From Eopsaltria australis (Eukaryota > Chordata > Aves > Passeriformes > Petroicidae): DNA of 64,000 nt. A model generated the notes under the pieces. The model was not told where the DNA came from, searched no databases, and was given only the letters and a program-made list of their open reading frames with translations. Positions 47,826 through 59,900 of the stretch are shown here, piece by piece. Positions within the stretch are counted from its first letter, which is position 1. Each line of letters opens with the position of its first letter. Both the position numbers and the translations under genes were made by a program. The stretch covers positions 496,001 to 560,000 of the forward strand of contig JAVTVJ010000664.1 in the NCBI GenBank assembly GCA_034509425.1, written 5' to 3'.

Positions 47826-50454
47826 TGTTCGAACAGCCCCAGGATCCTCACTGTGGTATTCACAAACCCTGTGAATAAAAGAAATAAACTCCTTCAGTGG
47901 TACCTCTTGGTAGAGTCTCAGTGGAAATCCCTGCTCATGGCAAGAAGCTGAGATAAAGGCAAGGTGGGTTTGATAGCTCTATATAAGGAGAAAAATCTTC
48001 TTTACTCTTGCTGCTCAAGCTCCTTGCGCAGCTCCGTCGCTGCCGAGCTGTAACGGAAAAAGAGCCTGCATTAAAAATCCTGGGATAATTAACAGCCCCA
48101 TCACTCACACAGCTGCCATTTGGAAGCTGCTTTTGCTTTTTCCATTAAGTTGGTAAATTTTGCCAAAGTGTTTTTCTTCAGTGTTTTGGCACCCGGCCCT
48201 GCTCTCAGCTCTTATGGTGTTGGCCATGAGAGGGGTCCAGGAGCAGGGCTGGGGCCAGCTGGATCCCACACTGTGCATTCGTCTCCTTTACAGCCCGAGA
48301 GTGTCACTGGAATGAAATTACGTGCTGGATTTTCCCCCAAGACTTGTTCTCCTCATTGTGTCAGTCAACGGGGAGCTTGGTTTGTGAAGGTGCCCCTGAA
48401 AAAAACAAACAGTGGACTGCAGTGTGTTGTGAGCAGCAGTGATTGTTCAAATCTGATCCTCACCAGGTCTCAGGTTGGGACTGCTGCTGGTGACCCCATT
48501 CCCTGTCCTCCTGTGCTCTCATCAGGCAGTCAAACCCAGCTGATCATTCCCAGTCAGGTCTTTGCTCCGTGCACACGTGGAATTGTGCCCGCATCTTAAA
48601 CTCTGTTGGAGGCAAGCACAGAAATTCAGGTCGTCTTTTGAAGTGGATTTTTTAGCCTTTCTCATGCCAAAAAAAATACTGCCAGAGGTGGCCATGAAGA
48701 GTCATCCTATTCTGCTTCCCTTCCTCCACTCCCTGAAGGTACTGGGACAGCAGCTCTCCTTGGACTTGGCAGTGTCTTCAGCCCAACAGTTGTGTCCCAA
48801 GGGATGAAGTTGTCAGAAAAGAACCAAGGCTCCCCAGCTGGAGCTCTCTGGAGCATGGTGAGGGTTTCCTGGGTAGGATATGACTGTTTGTAGGACATGG
48901 CAAAAGGACACCAGGATTGGGCTATTCCTGGCTGTTCTTTCCTAAACTAAAGCAGCCCCAGAGCTCCTGAAATGTGCAGCCCGGTGTCAGGGTGATGGAA
49001 ACAGCAAAGGGGGATGTGGATTTCTTCAGCTCATTTGTTTCCCAGTTGATGTGGGACTGCTCCAGTATTTTATCCCTTCAAGCCTTAAAATATTAGTTAG
49101 TGGCTGGATTCCTGGATGGATTTTTACATTCGACGCCAGGTTTCCCCACTGATGTAAATCACTGTGGCTTTGTTTCAGCTGAGGGAAAGGGTCTCCTGCA
49201 CGGGGTGAGGATTGGCCCAGGGTAATTCATTGTCTCAGAGGATGCTTTCTTGGGCTGAAGCTGAGGCTTGATGGCAGGAGAGGAGTGGTTTGATGTGTGA
49301 CTGGTGCACCAGATGTGGAGAGATGAGCAGGCTGCACTTTGGCATGGCTCTGCACAGCCCAGGGCTCACGCTGCCTGGGCTGAAGTGACCAACAGCCCAT
49401 GGATGTCCCACACTGATGTCTCCTGGCTGAGCACTTTCTGTAGTTTACATTTCTGTCTGTTCCTCCAGCAGCCTTTGCTGATGAAGCTGTTAATGTCCTC
49501 TCTAGAAGATGAGGGAATTCAATCTTCAGACTTTCCACTGACAGCTTTAAGTGAGCCTAACCACAGAGTTTCCCATGTTTGTTAGTTGGCTACAAATCAA
49601 GGAAGCTGATGGGGGAAGAGGGGGGCTTTAGCTACCTTTCTGGTAAAAGGTTTTTTTCCCTGAGCTGCTGTTTTCAATGGCACTTGAAGGCTTAAAGCTG
49701 AGCTAACAGAGAGGTTTGTCAAATTCCCCTCAGGCATCAAAGGGTCTGTGAGAGCACAGGGTCGGAAGTCTGTGGATCTCCCACTTTCTGCACCTTCCTG
49801 CCATCCCAGGCTCGTGAGAAGCTCCTCAGTGGCTCAGCACAGGGTGCAAAATGAGAAATAGATCCATGTAGGATTTTGCGTGCTTAGGATATTGTTGAGC
49901 ACACGGCAAAGCATTGAGGGCTCAGGATTTGTTTGCTGAGGGGACAGGGCACTGTGTGTCAGCCCATTTCCTCCCCGTGTCCCCACAGCCCTGCACGTGC
50001 ACTCCTGGCAGGGCTTTGGGCTTTGAATGTTAAATGTCCTGTTTATTTATTTATTTGATATATTGGATCCAACTGATTTATTTTAAAAAATAAATATTTG
50101 AATGATTTGTCCATCCTCCTGCATTTCTGGTGGTCAGTCCCAGGTGGGGTGAGAGCCAAAGAGTGGCAGTAACAAAGGCACAGATGACCCAGCAGTGCTG
50201 ACCCTGCCTCTCCAAACACTGGGCTGGTCCTTGTTCAAGGCTCCCAATACCATTGGGAAACCTTTCCACTTAGTTCAGTGGGCTTTAGATGACTTTAAAG
50301 CAGAAAAATAAGCCTGAATCTGCTTCCTGGAGTCATGCTGACACTATCACTGCCTTTGAAGGGATCAAGGAGAAGACCTTTAACAATGGAATTGGTTTTG
50401 TTGCTGCTGTTGTAGAAATGCATTATTTTTTTTTTTCTTCTCTTTCAATTTTAG

Positions 50455-50525
50455 GGGTTTCTGCTTTCTCTGGACTATATTGTGTTTTACCTGGTTCCTG
50501 GGATTCACACAGGGAAATTCTGAAG
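50455..50525 (+). CDS. COL27A1: COL27A1 coding exon 2 (signal-peptide core)
   Basis: This 71-base exon finishes codon 19 and encodes residues 20-42 plus the first base of codon 43. Its hydrophobic core, 'FCFLWTILCFTWFLGF' (residues 21-36), is followed by 'TQGNSE', matching the mammalian pattern of an FLF-W-IL hydrophobic run followed by TQGAPE just before the mature domain. Signal-peptidase cleavage is expected near residues 37-41. The acceptor has a long T-rich tract and 'ttttag' at 50449-50454; the donor is GAAG|GTAAAT. It leaves in phase 1, exactly what exon 3 needs to form the Asp codon that starts [10 protein letters not shown]. Read in the other two frames the exon gives either a stop or an unrelated peptide, so the phase is well determined. 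The exon is too short for ordinary ORF calling. Confidence 0.92.
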
Positions 50526-51484
50526 GTAAATTACACTTTTTTTTTTCCTCTCCTCTTTCAACAAAAGTAGAAGCCAAGTGCTTTGGTTTCAGTGTAGGAT
50601 TATAACTTCACAATCAATGTCAGTGCACAGTTAGATGCATTTATTGCTGATGGTTGCAGTAGGGATGATATCGATGGTGCAGTTAACAGCTGCCAAAAGA
50701 GCCAGGTTTTGTACAGGTGATTACGTGCCCCACAGGATTTTCAGAGTCTGTCTGGTGGCAATGAAGCACTTTGTGTCTAAAATGTCACTGGCATCTATCT
50801 GCACTTGCCAGGACTTAACTGCTTTTAGAAACTGCCCTTTGAGACTGGGGCTTTATGGAATTAAATGTCTCTGGCAGACAGATTTTTCCTTGACTTTGGT
50901 GCACCCCAGGCATGCCCCTGCCAGCACAGGGGGTGTCGTGCATACAGAAATGATGTGAGTTCTAAAGGCAAAAGCAAATTTAAGGGAGGAAAATCCCACA
51001 GGGTTGGTTGATGATAGAATGGCTGTATCTGGTTCAATCCTTGTGCTGTCAGGGAATATTCCACAGAGGAGTGACACCTTCAGCCTGTCCCTACTCCCCT
51101 TCTCCAGGCATCACCTCCCTGGTGCTGCCAGGGGCAGGACTAGGCTGGGATGCAATAATCTGTGACCTTACAAGAGGAGATGAAAAGCTTCAAAGCCAAC
51201 AAAAACACAAACAAAAAATCATTTTGCAGTTGATAGAGGGCATTGAGCAACTCTGCAATATCTGTTTGTAGGGGAGCCTTCTCCTCTTAAAATAGCAACA
51301 CCTTTCCCACATGGATGCTTTACATGAGTGTTTGCTGGAAGGGAACAGCTTCTCCTGCTGTCAGCAGACAGCACCAAATGGACTAGCAGGCTCCAGGGCT
51401 CTCCTCTCAGTCTCTAAAACATGAAGGAAAAATAGAAATTTGGTCAACACTCAGCTGTCAGCCAGCCCATGGACCACTTTTTAC

Positions 51485-51498
51485 GGGGGGGGGGGGGG
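51485..51498. repeat. Poly(G) run of 14
   Basis: Fourteen consecutive G residues inside intron 2, followed by 'agggaa'. Likely length-variable. Confidence 0.95.
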
Positions 51499-54135
51499 AG
51501 GGAATAGATCCCTGCCATCAGCAATTTTGAAAAATGTAATATTTTCCAAATTCTGCCTCCACGCAAAGGAGGTGAACATCTGGCTGAATTACTTAGTCAA
51601 GCAGTTTTCAGAGCAAGTTTTATGTCAGCTCGTAAAGAGGCAGAACAAATACTGTGTTTTGGCATCTCGCTTTTCAAGTAGATTGTAATGTGCTGTTTAG
51701 ATTCACCTCTATCCATCATTTCACTCCTATGATAATTATGGGATGGTGCCATGTCTTTTGTTACCAGCAATCTGAAGCAAGCTCTTTAATTTCACTCTCA
51801 TTGTGTTTGCCTCGGTGTTGTCAATAACTCCCCTCTGAGATGCTTTCTGTGTGATAAAAGAGTTTTTAAAAACTTGCCTGGATTCCACACAATGAGAGAG
51901 AGAGCATTTCCTTCTGGCTACCAGAAAATAAAACCTTCCAAGGAAGTAAAGGCTGTAAGAAAACACTGGTGACTTGAGGCTGTGTTATCACCCAGGGTTT
52001 TCAAACATCAGATTCAGAAGCAGTAAGAACTTGTTCATAGGTCAGTGTGAGGATGAAATTAAGCCAATGCTGTGGGCTTTTGAAAACACTCTGGCTGTTA
52101 CTCTAAGGATTAGGAGTCTTCCTGTATGCTGGAAAATCAGGGAACACAGAGGATGATCTTTCCATAAGTGTTACAAATCCCAAAGATTGTGAGGTGAGTT
52201 CATTTGCTGTGCGCTGACTAAGGGTCTGGGCAGTAACTTTTGGAAAGGCTGCACTTATTGAACCCAGTTTTAGCTGTGGGCATCACATCTTGGCTGTTGG
52301 AATCTGGGAAGCTGCAAGTTATTTCTCTCCTGCCTTTTGGCTTCTTTTTCTTATACAGCTTTTTGTGTGGGGGAAGGAAGGAATGGGAAGGAGAACAATA
52401 AAATATGTTTTCCCCTTTTTCAGAGATGATCATGTGGTTGTTCAGGAATCTCTGTGTGTCTCACTTCATGCACAGAGTCTGATGGGGAGAGTTTTTCCCA
52501 GTTGCTCAAATGTTGCTACAGGAATGTTGTTCCTAGCTTTGAGGCACCTGGGACCAGGCAGCTCTAAGTGAATGTTCTTTTTAAATAATGTGTTTTGATG
52601 GAAAAATCTGCAGAGGAAAAAATTTGAAGGGGAAAAAATCCTCTGCTAAACTTGGAGCTGCTTCAGGAAGTCAGAATTACCTTGCATTTTACGTTAGCTG
52701 ATGACATCCCGTATCCCAGGAGATGTGCCCCAACAGCCCGGGACAGTTGGATGGGATGGAGAGGAGATGGGATGGAGAGGCAGACGGGCTGGGTGCACAG
52801 GAGCCCTGAGCTCTGTGCCTGGACCCAGAGCTGGAAAGTCCACCTACGTGTCCTGCAGGAGGACTCTTTACTCGGGTTTTGCGTAGGCATCCAGGGTTTG
52901 GCTCCACCTTTGCTGGTTTTTAGGAGAGGAGTGTTTGGATTGTGCTTTTTTTTCCTTCAGCACTCCTGGATGCCGTTGCTAACGAGGTGCTTGGATTGGG
53001 ATTGCAAGCAGGGAGACATCCTTGGGTCTTTGCAGAGCAGCTACCAAATAAATTACTGCTAGAGCATGCAGCATCTCTAGCAGAGACAACCCCTGTCTGC
53101 CTCTGAGGCAGGACCTAAAAATACACAGAGAAATTGGAAGCTGGAGACCAGCTCCTCGCTGAAGTGGTAAATTTATTTCCTTAGGGATAAATCCTGATGC
53201 CTTTGAAGTCTGTGGCAAGGGTCCTACTGCACTTCACTAAAGCCAGGCTTTGGCCTTTGCTGTTTCGTGGGCTCTGGAGATTATCCAGAGTGAAGACACT
53301 GCCATGATTCCTCTGTTCAGGGCAGAGAGGGAAGGGCTGTGCTGAGAGACAGCCCTGTTGGACAATATGGAATAAAAACAGTGGGGGACCAAGGATTTCA
53401 GAGTATGGGAGGAATCCTGTCATTAACACTTGAACATGCTGTGCAGTAAATTACCCCTCTGCACAGAGTGGGAACGTGTCATCCTTTTCCACATCTGACG
53501 CACCTTCTCCAGGGTAGTGCCTGCTAAAAAATGAGTCAAGCTGCTTTAAAAAGGGAAGGTGGGAATAAAGCTAAACTCAGGCAAAGTAAATATTGATTGA
53601 CTCGTTCTTACACACAAAAATGGCTGAGGTTTTTGCCAAAGTCAAGGAAGGGAGGTTTTCTCATCATTCTCCTCCCTTCCTGGCCAGCAGCATTACAGGT
53701 CTCAGACTGCTTGAGTCTGCAGCCCTTCTGGCCAATACCAAGGGGCTCTGTGAGTGCCAGTTCTCCAAATTTTGTGTTCTGTGCTGAACATTTAATAGTT
53801 AGGGGCGAAAGCAGCTGAATACCAATGCCCCTTTAGAAAAGGAACTTGTTTTTTCCTTTTGGAGAGCTGTTGATTTACTTTTAATCCAGGAAAGTTGCAA
53901 TCCCGTGGCGTTAGCCGTGACTGGCACCACCACCTTTTGGAGTGTTAAATTCTTGCCTTGCAACATCAGCATTTGGGTTGTACAGCCTTGACTGGCTTCC
54001 CCAAAGAGCACTGAAATGGAAGAGTTGGCTGGTCAAGGAGTGATGGGGATTGCATTTGGGGAGGAAGAGGGGAGGAAGTGCAGTTATCCCAGCTCACTCT
54101 CAGCAGTGGTTGTGATACGGGAATCATGATCGCCT

Positions 54136-54590
54136 TCTAGGATCATTGGGGCTGGAAAACCCTTACAATCATCCAATCCAACTGTTAACCCAGCACTGCC
54201 AAGCCCACCACTAAACCATCAGATGTCCCCAAGTGCCATATCTAATGTCTTTTGAACACTTCATGGATGGTGACTCCCCCACTTCCCTGGGCAGCTCATT
54301 CCAATGCTTTACAAGCCTTTTGGTGAAGAAGTCTCCTATTCTTCATTCCAACACCGCCCTCCCACCACCCCCAGCACCACCTGAGGTCTTTTCCTCTCAT
54401 CCTATTGCTCGTTACTTGGGAGCAAAACCCAAGCCTGACTACAGCCTCCTGGCAGGGAGTTGTAGAGATTAAGTTCTCCCCTGAGCCTCCTTTTTCTCCA
54501 GGCTGCTCAACACAGGACCTTTTTCAGGTCTGGGCACATTTACCTTTGCAGCTTTGCTCACGTAGACTTCGGCATCTTCTCCAGTTAAGT
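54136..54590 (-). mobile_element. CR1 LINE 3' fragment, antisense
   Basis: The plus-strand text runs 'ggatcattggggctggaaaa', 'caatcatccaatccaactgt', 'taacccagcactgccaagcc', then 'actcccccacttccctgggc', 'gaagaagtctcctattcttc' and finally 'cctttttctccaggctgctc'. This is the inverted 3' region of the same CR1 type seen at 1298-1560. It is about 450 bases long, 5'-truncated, and lies about 0.9 kb upstream of exon 3. Confidence 0.9.
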
Positions 54591-55527
54591 AATTTCAGCT
54601 GAGGCTGCTGCCAGCTGGCCCCAGTTTGTGTTGCTGTTGCCTGCTAATCTGAGCTGTGAGTGACTCTGATAGACCTCGGGGGCAGAAATCAGGGGATCCT
54701 GCTTGCCTGTCCATTGCAAATTCCTCCTGGAGTTGGTGGAGAAAGGTCCTCTGGGCGTCAATCCTTCTCCTGTCTTGAGCAAGGCACCTGGCTCCTGGGT
54801 GACATTACACAGCAGGCAAATCTTCACTACTCAGTGGCAGCCATAGCCAATCTCTGAGCTCTTCACAAACCAAGTCTGGTTCCAACCTATTAAAATAATT
54901 TAATGCTGTAAGATGATCTGCTGGGGAAAAAAAGTACTGCTGTTGAGAACCTTGAGCAGTTCACTGAAATCTAGGTGCAGTTTTTTCATGCTGGGAGGCA
55001 CCTGTACTTCCCTAAACTCTCCAAAGATAAAAAGCTGCTCCTTGCTAGCTTGGAGAGAGACAGATACAAGGCTTTTGCTCCCTTTGGAAGTTTTTGTTAC
55101 TTGCCCTCTGGGGATATAAAATTTTGCAATCCCAGCTCAATCTGTTGTTCAAATTCCTTTCCAGCTATGTGGTCAGCACTGAGAATTAAATCCCAGGAAG
55201 TGGACTAGTGGTGCTCAGTGGGAAATTTCCTTGTAGTGAGGTCAGCTCCCTCCAGAACATCTGAGCTGGTAGGACAGGAGAATTCACCAGATGCACCACG
55301 GAGCTGAGGCATTTTGGCAGTTGCTGGTAATTGCTCCTCACACGATGTGAGAAGAGCTGTGAGCTCTCCATGCTGGTTATTGGCATATATCTGTGAGAGG
55401 GTGGGATTAGATACGTGAATTGGGATTTCCTCTTGCCTTTGTGCATAGATTGGCCTGACCTCCCTCCACACCCATCCAGCCCTCGGGTTGCCCAGCGCCT
55501 CACATCATCTCTGTGCTTCCCTTTCAG

Positions 55528-56969
55528 ATGTGGATGTTCTTCAAAGACTGGGCCTGTCAGGGAAAAGGCCATCGAGTGGATGGTCCTCCTCACGTGCAGT
55601 TCCTCAAGGAGTCATTCCTTTCAAATCAGGGGTCATCTTCACTCAGCGAGCCCGCGTCGAGGCACCGCTCAGCACCCTCCTCCCCGCAGGCTCCAGCTCT
55701 GACCTGCTGCTGGTGCTGAGCCTCTGCTCCCACCGCATCAACAACGCCTTCCTCTTCGCTGTCAGGAGCAAAAAGAAGAAACTGCAGCTGGGGGTCCAGT
55801 TCGTGCCTGGGAAGATCATCGTGTACGTGGGCCACAAGCGCTCTGTATATTTTGATTACAATGTCCACGATGGCCAGTGGCACAATATGGCCATCAACAT
55901 TCGTGGCCAGACAGTCACTTTATTTACTTCTTGTGGGAAGCGCAGAGTACATGCGGATTTGCATTTTAAAAAGGACGAGGCGTTGGATCCACACGGATCT
56001 TTCCTCTTTGGGAAGATAAGCCAGCACTCCGTGCAGTTTGAAGGAGCCATCTGCCAGTTTGATATTTATCCTTCCGCCAAGGCAGCTCATCATTACTGTA
56101 AATACCTGAAAAAACAGTGCAGGCAAGCAGATACCTACCGGCCAAACCTGCCCCCACTCATCCCCCTCCTGCCCAGGGATCCCAGTGCCTCCCCCAGTAC
56201 CCCACAGCACACAGAGCCCTCCCTGCAGGGTCTGAAAAACCTGACCACTGCTGCCCCAAGCTTGGAGCTTGGCAGGGTCACTGCACCCCTCAAGACGAGG
56301 GGTTCAGGTTCAACCACCCTCCCATTGCTGTCAACCCCAGCACCAGCACCGAGACTGACTACCAAAGCCACCAAGGTCACAGTGGCCCCATCTGTTCCAT
56401 CAAGCACCAAACCACAGGTACCCACCCTGTCCTCGCTCCCTCGGGGCATGGGGACAACCCTCAGGGTGTCTCAGCCCACTCCCAGCACGCGCAGGGACAA
56501 AACTCCCCTTCCCACTGCCAGAAGGGCCCCACCAACGAGCCAGAGCCTGGTCACGGCCAGCAGGAAGGAGTCCAAGCAAGAGACCAAAAAGAAGATCAAC
56601 CAAAAACCAACCATTGAGCCCCCTGGAGCCCCCAGTACTGTAAAGCCAATGAGGAGGGTGACTGATAACACGACGAGCAGTGTCCACCTTGTCACCCTAA
56701 AGCCGACCCCGCAGAACCCAAGCCAAGGGCCCATTCCAAAGAAGCACGTGCCGTCCCCAACCAGGAGAGTGGATCCCAGCATCATCCCTCTGGTGTACAC
56801 CAGACCAGCCCTGGGCTCTGCCCAGCCTGGCTCCAGAGCCAGAGCTCAGGCCTTCAACCTCACAACCCCAGCTGCCACAGATGGCTACCAGCTCTTTGAC
56901 CCCTTGGGACCCACTCCGTTTCCATTTTTACTGGGATATCCTGGAGTGAAAGGAGAGAGAGGACCTCAG
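55528..56969 (+). CDS. COL27A1: COL27A1 coding exon 3 (TSPN/LamG-like domain, linker, helix start)
   Basis: Type XXVII collagen is a fibrillar collagen of cartilage and other matrices. This exon encodes residues 43-523 of the chain (the first codon is split with exon 2). Residues 43 to about 245 form the TSPN/laminin-G-like N-terminal domain; [10 protein letters not shown], '[13 protein letters not shown]', '[17 protein letters not shown]', '[11 protein letters not shown]' and '[14 protein letters not shown]' are close to mammalian COL27A1. Cysteines are at about 109, 178, 218, 233 and 240. Residues about 246-511 are a Pro/Thr/Ser/Lys-rich variable linker that includes '[11 protein letters not shown]', with an N-linked glycosylation sequon. 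Residues 512-523 are the first four Gly-X-Y triplets ([12 protein letters not shown]). The acceptor is 'tttcag' at 55522-55527 and the donor is CAG|GTATGT, leaving in phase 0. The frame continues only five codons past the donor. The gene carries on beyond the window. Confidence 0.97.
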
Positions 56970-59900
56970 GTATGTTCATACTCGTGATGTTGGCTATTCC
57001 CAGTGACAGCTGGGCTCAAGGGCTGGCACACCACAACCTCCAAGGGTTTCTGTGGAGCTTATCCAAGTGTGGCAGCCAAGCACTGCTGCATTCCTGATCA
57101 TCACAATTTTATAGCATAAATCTCAGTTTGAGCCTGAGTGTTCAGTGATGGTGGATGCCATGAAACATTTGTGGCTAAAGTTGCTGCTCAATGATAGATT
57201 TGGAAAAAAAAAAAAAAAGAAATGCCACTTCCTTTTCCTTTAAATTGCTGGTTAAAATTTTAATGGCCAGGTTGGGAGTATCTTCAACACCCTTGGTTTA
57301 TCTTTGGTTATCTTCCATAGAAAATCCAGATGCCTTAAAAACATGCCTCAAGTTAACAAATTCTTGACACTAGTTATTAATTTGTTTTGTATCTGATGGT
57401 CACAAATCCAGGAAAGTGCCCTGTTTCAGCAAATGCAAGTGCAGTGATGGCTTCAGGATTTATTTTTTTAAACAAGCTCTCATCTGTTTTTATGGTATAA
57501 GTTTTGCTTGGGTGTTACGTTCTATTTTTTTATTTCTCATAGCCTGCACTTAAAACATGCAAAAAGTTTCCTTTATAAATTTAACTACTGCATTCCACAT
57601 AAAAAATAACCCCTTTCAGGTTGTGTATATTGGCCATTGTAAAAGCATACACACGTTTTCTAATGCTAAAAGCACTCAGGCCCCACTAATTATCTGCTGG
57701 CTGTTCTTTTTATTTTTTCAAATTTGAGAATGCAAACATGCTTTTTAAACTGGCCAACTTTTAGGGGGATTTGGTGTTCCAGCCCAAACTGTCAATGGGA
57801 GAGAGGGGCTGTGCATGTAAAATAAGTTTCTCCCAGACAGAGCCTTTGGTTGCCAAGATCCAGCCTAGAGGGAATTTTTACAGCTGACTTCTTAAAATAG
57901 TGGAAGAGGAGTTTACAATGGAAATATTGAGGCTGGCGTAAGGAATGACCAGCACTTGTCTCTGCAGAGCTGCTCCTTGGTGCAAGTCACACCTAACGTG
58001 GAATGGTTGGGTCTCCCCAAGTCCTCGATGGGAGCTCAGCAGTTTGTGTTTTCTCCTGTCCCATCTCAAAGCTGGGTGGTGATCTCTCTCCCTGTACTTA
58101 GGGTGTGGAGTCACCCAGGGGGGTGTTTTGTTCCCAGGTTCCTGCCCCTGGGAGAGGTGAAGGTGATGGTTGAGTGTGGGCTGCGGGCACCCATCCCTGA
58201 TGGAGTCTTGGTGCTTGGAGAACTTTGCTAAATCCCTGAGTAGACAGAACAAGCTCTGGCAATTTGAGCTTTGGGCAGGCTTCTGTGTTTTGTGGAGAGT
58301 CATTTCAGGCATAATTCCAAGAGAAGAAATTCAGCAGTTGTGCATTTCCCTTAAAACATCTCTTAGATATACAGGGTAAATCTGGGTGTCTACTCCAAGC
58401 CCACCAAAATCCTGACCTCTGCCACCTTCTTGCTCTACAAGTGTCATGAGGGTGACCAGGCTCTAAGTCCCTGGTAAAGAGCCTATTATTGAACTGGAGT
58501 GGAAAATCTCTCTCGGGCTTGTGAATCATAGCAAAGAAATGGATTCAGGCTGTGGAGGGCTGAGGGAAGGGATGGCAGGATTTTTCCATCCTGTCTGAGA
58601 ACAACTGGAGTCCTGAACTGAGGGAAAGGGGAACTTTCTGAGGCTCTGTCTGGCCTTATTCTCTTCGACTGCTGGAAACAAAATCAGGGCTTGGGGAGGG
58701 AAAGGTTATGGCTTGGCTGGAGCTGGCTGCCACACGGTGCTCAGCAGCTCCTGTGACTCACTCGGAGATCTCTGTACCACGCTTCCTTGGATGCCTCTGA
58801 CGTGGGAAAGAGGAGAAAAGACCAGAATGGGGATGACACGTTGAGAAATTAACGCAGCACGTCCATGGCCAGACGAGCGTGTTTGAGAACAAGTGCTGAT
58901 AAATGTTCTGTGCTTGAGTAATTACCTGGCGCCATCCTCGCGCTGCCGGGCAGGCGCTGCTGGTGAGGTCAGTGATATCCCAGGCTGGAGCTTGGCCTGG
59001 CCAGGGCAGGTTGTGGGCTGGGAATGTCGTCTGCTGTCTGGCACACGCAGGGAAGGATAAGGTGATTCATTGGTTTTCCCAGTTGATGCCTGATAACAAG
59101 GTCTCTTTGAGAAGATTGTCACCCTGGGCAGGGAGGTGTGGGGAGAGGAACTGCCTTCTGCCTGGTCAGCAAGGATTGGGGCCACCTTGGGCAGACTGGC
59201 AGCCACAGAGCCCTTCCACCTAGAGAAAAAGGACTGTTGTTCATCCTGATCACCCCAGTGGCAGCCTGATGATGACTCAGGCTTTGGGGTGTCTGCAGTT
59301 GTGGCTTTATCAATTCTACTAAAATAACCAATGGAATAATCTTAGCTGTGCAGAAAGGCCTCATCCAACAGCAGGGGAAGGGTTTGATGGTTAGCCCAGT
59401 GTGAGCAAAGGACTGAAAGGGGTTATTTAGGAAAAAAATTCAGCACCATCCATGTATTAATCTGTCCTGGATGCTATGCAAAAGGAAATGGAGACACTGC
59501 ATCCCACATGCAACTCATGGCAGAGCATTAATTCTTCAGGAATGCTGGGTTTGATGAGCAGTTAGAGGAGGGAGGGCAATATGTTCTTAAAAAAGAAAAA
59601 CTTCTTGGGAACCATTAATAACCACAAGCATTTGGGATCTCAGCTCTATGGGTTTTTTTTGGAGGGCAGAAATAACAAAAGGAACACCCAGATATCGTGC
59701 GAAGTCAGTAACACAGCACTGACTCAGCAGCTGGCAAAGGTCCCTCTGAATCATCCCCACTGCCCAAAGCACCTCAGCCAGCCTTGCTCCAGAGCTCCAG
59801 GCCCTGCAGCCTGACCCCAGCACATGGCTGGAAGTAGCCTAAAAACCCCTCTCAAAAGAAAAACGCATGCTGAGAAATAGTATCTGTTGGGAGCATGTCA

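Larger units (their letters stand above)
42403..50454 (+). other. COL27A1: COL27A1 intron 1 (8052 bases)
   Basis: GT-AG intron in phase 2. Its first kilobase is CpG-rich and contains a strong G-quadruplex motif at 43274-43316. A short CAGA repeat lies at about 45634-45651 and two antisense CR1 fragments lie at about 46.05 and 47.5 kb. The acceptor is preceded by a long T-rich tract (about 50424-50452). Open frames inside it, up to 295 codons in the GC-rich part, have no recognisable domain. Confidence 0.85.
50526..55527 (+). other. COL27A1: COL27A1 intron 2 (5002 bases)
   Basis: GT-AG intron in phase 1, with an acceptor 'gtgcttccctttcag' at 55513-55527. It contains a 14-base G run at 51485-51498 and an antisense CR1 copy at about 54.14-54.59 kb. 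No additional exon is evident. Confidence 0.88.

Noticed and set aside
50455..50525. Reading exon 2 in the two alternative frames.
   Set aside because: One frame contains a TGA; the other gives a non-hydrophobic peptide and phases that do not fit exon 1 and exon 3.
56117..56617. 166-codon open frame in another frame inside COL27A1 exon 3, and minus-strand frames there.
   Set aside because: They are shadows of the Pro/Thr/Ser-rich coding sequence; the collagen frame is clearly the real one.
58105..58170. Possible COL27A1 exon 4 after the acceptor-like 'tttgttcccag'.
   Set aside because: The downstream sequence has no Gly-X-Y pattern, and the phase 0 frame needed hits a stop within eight codons.
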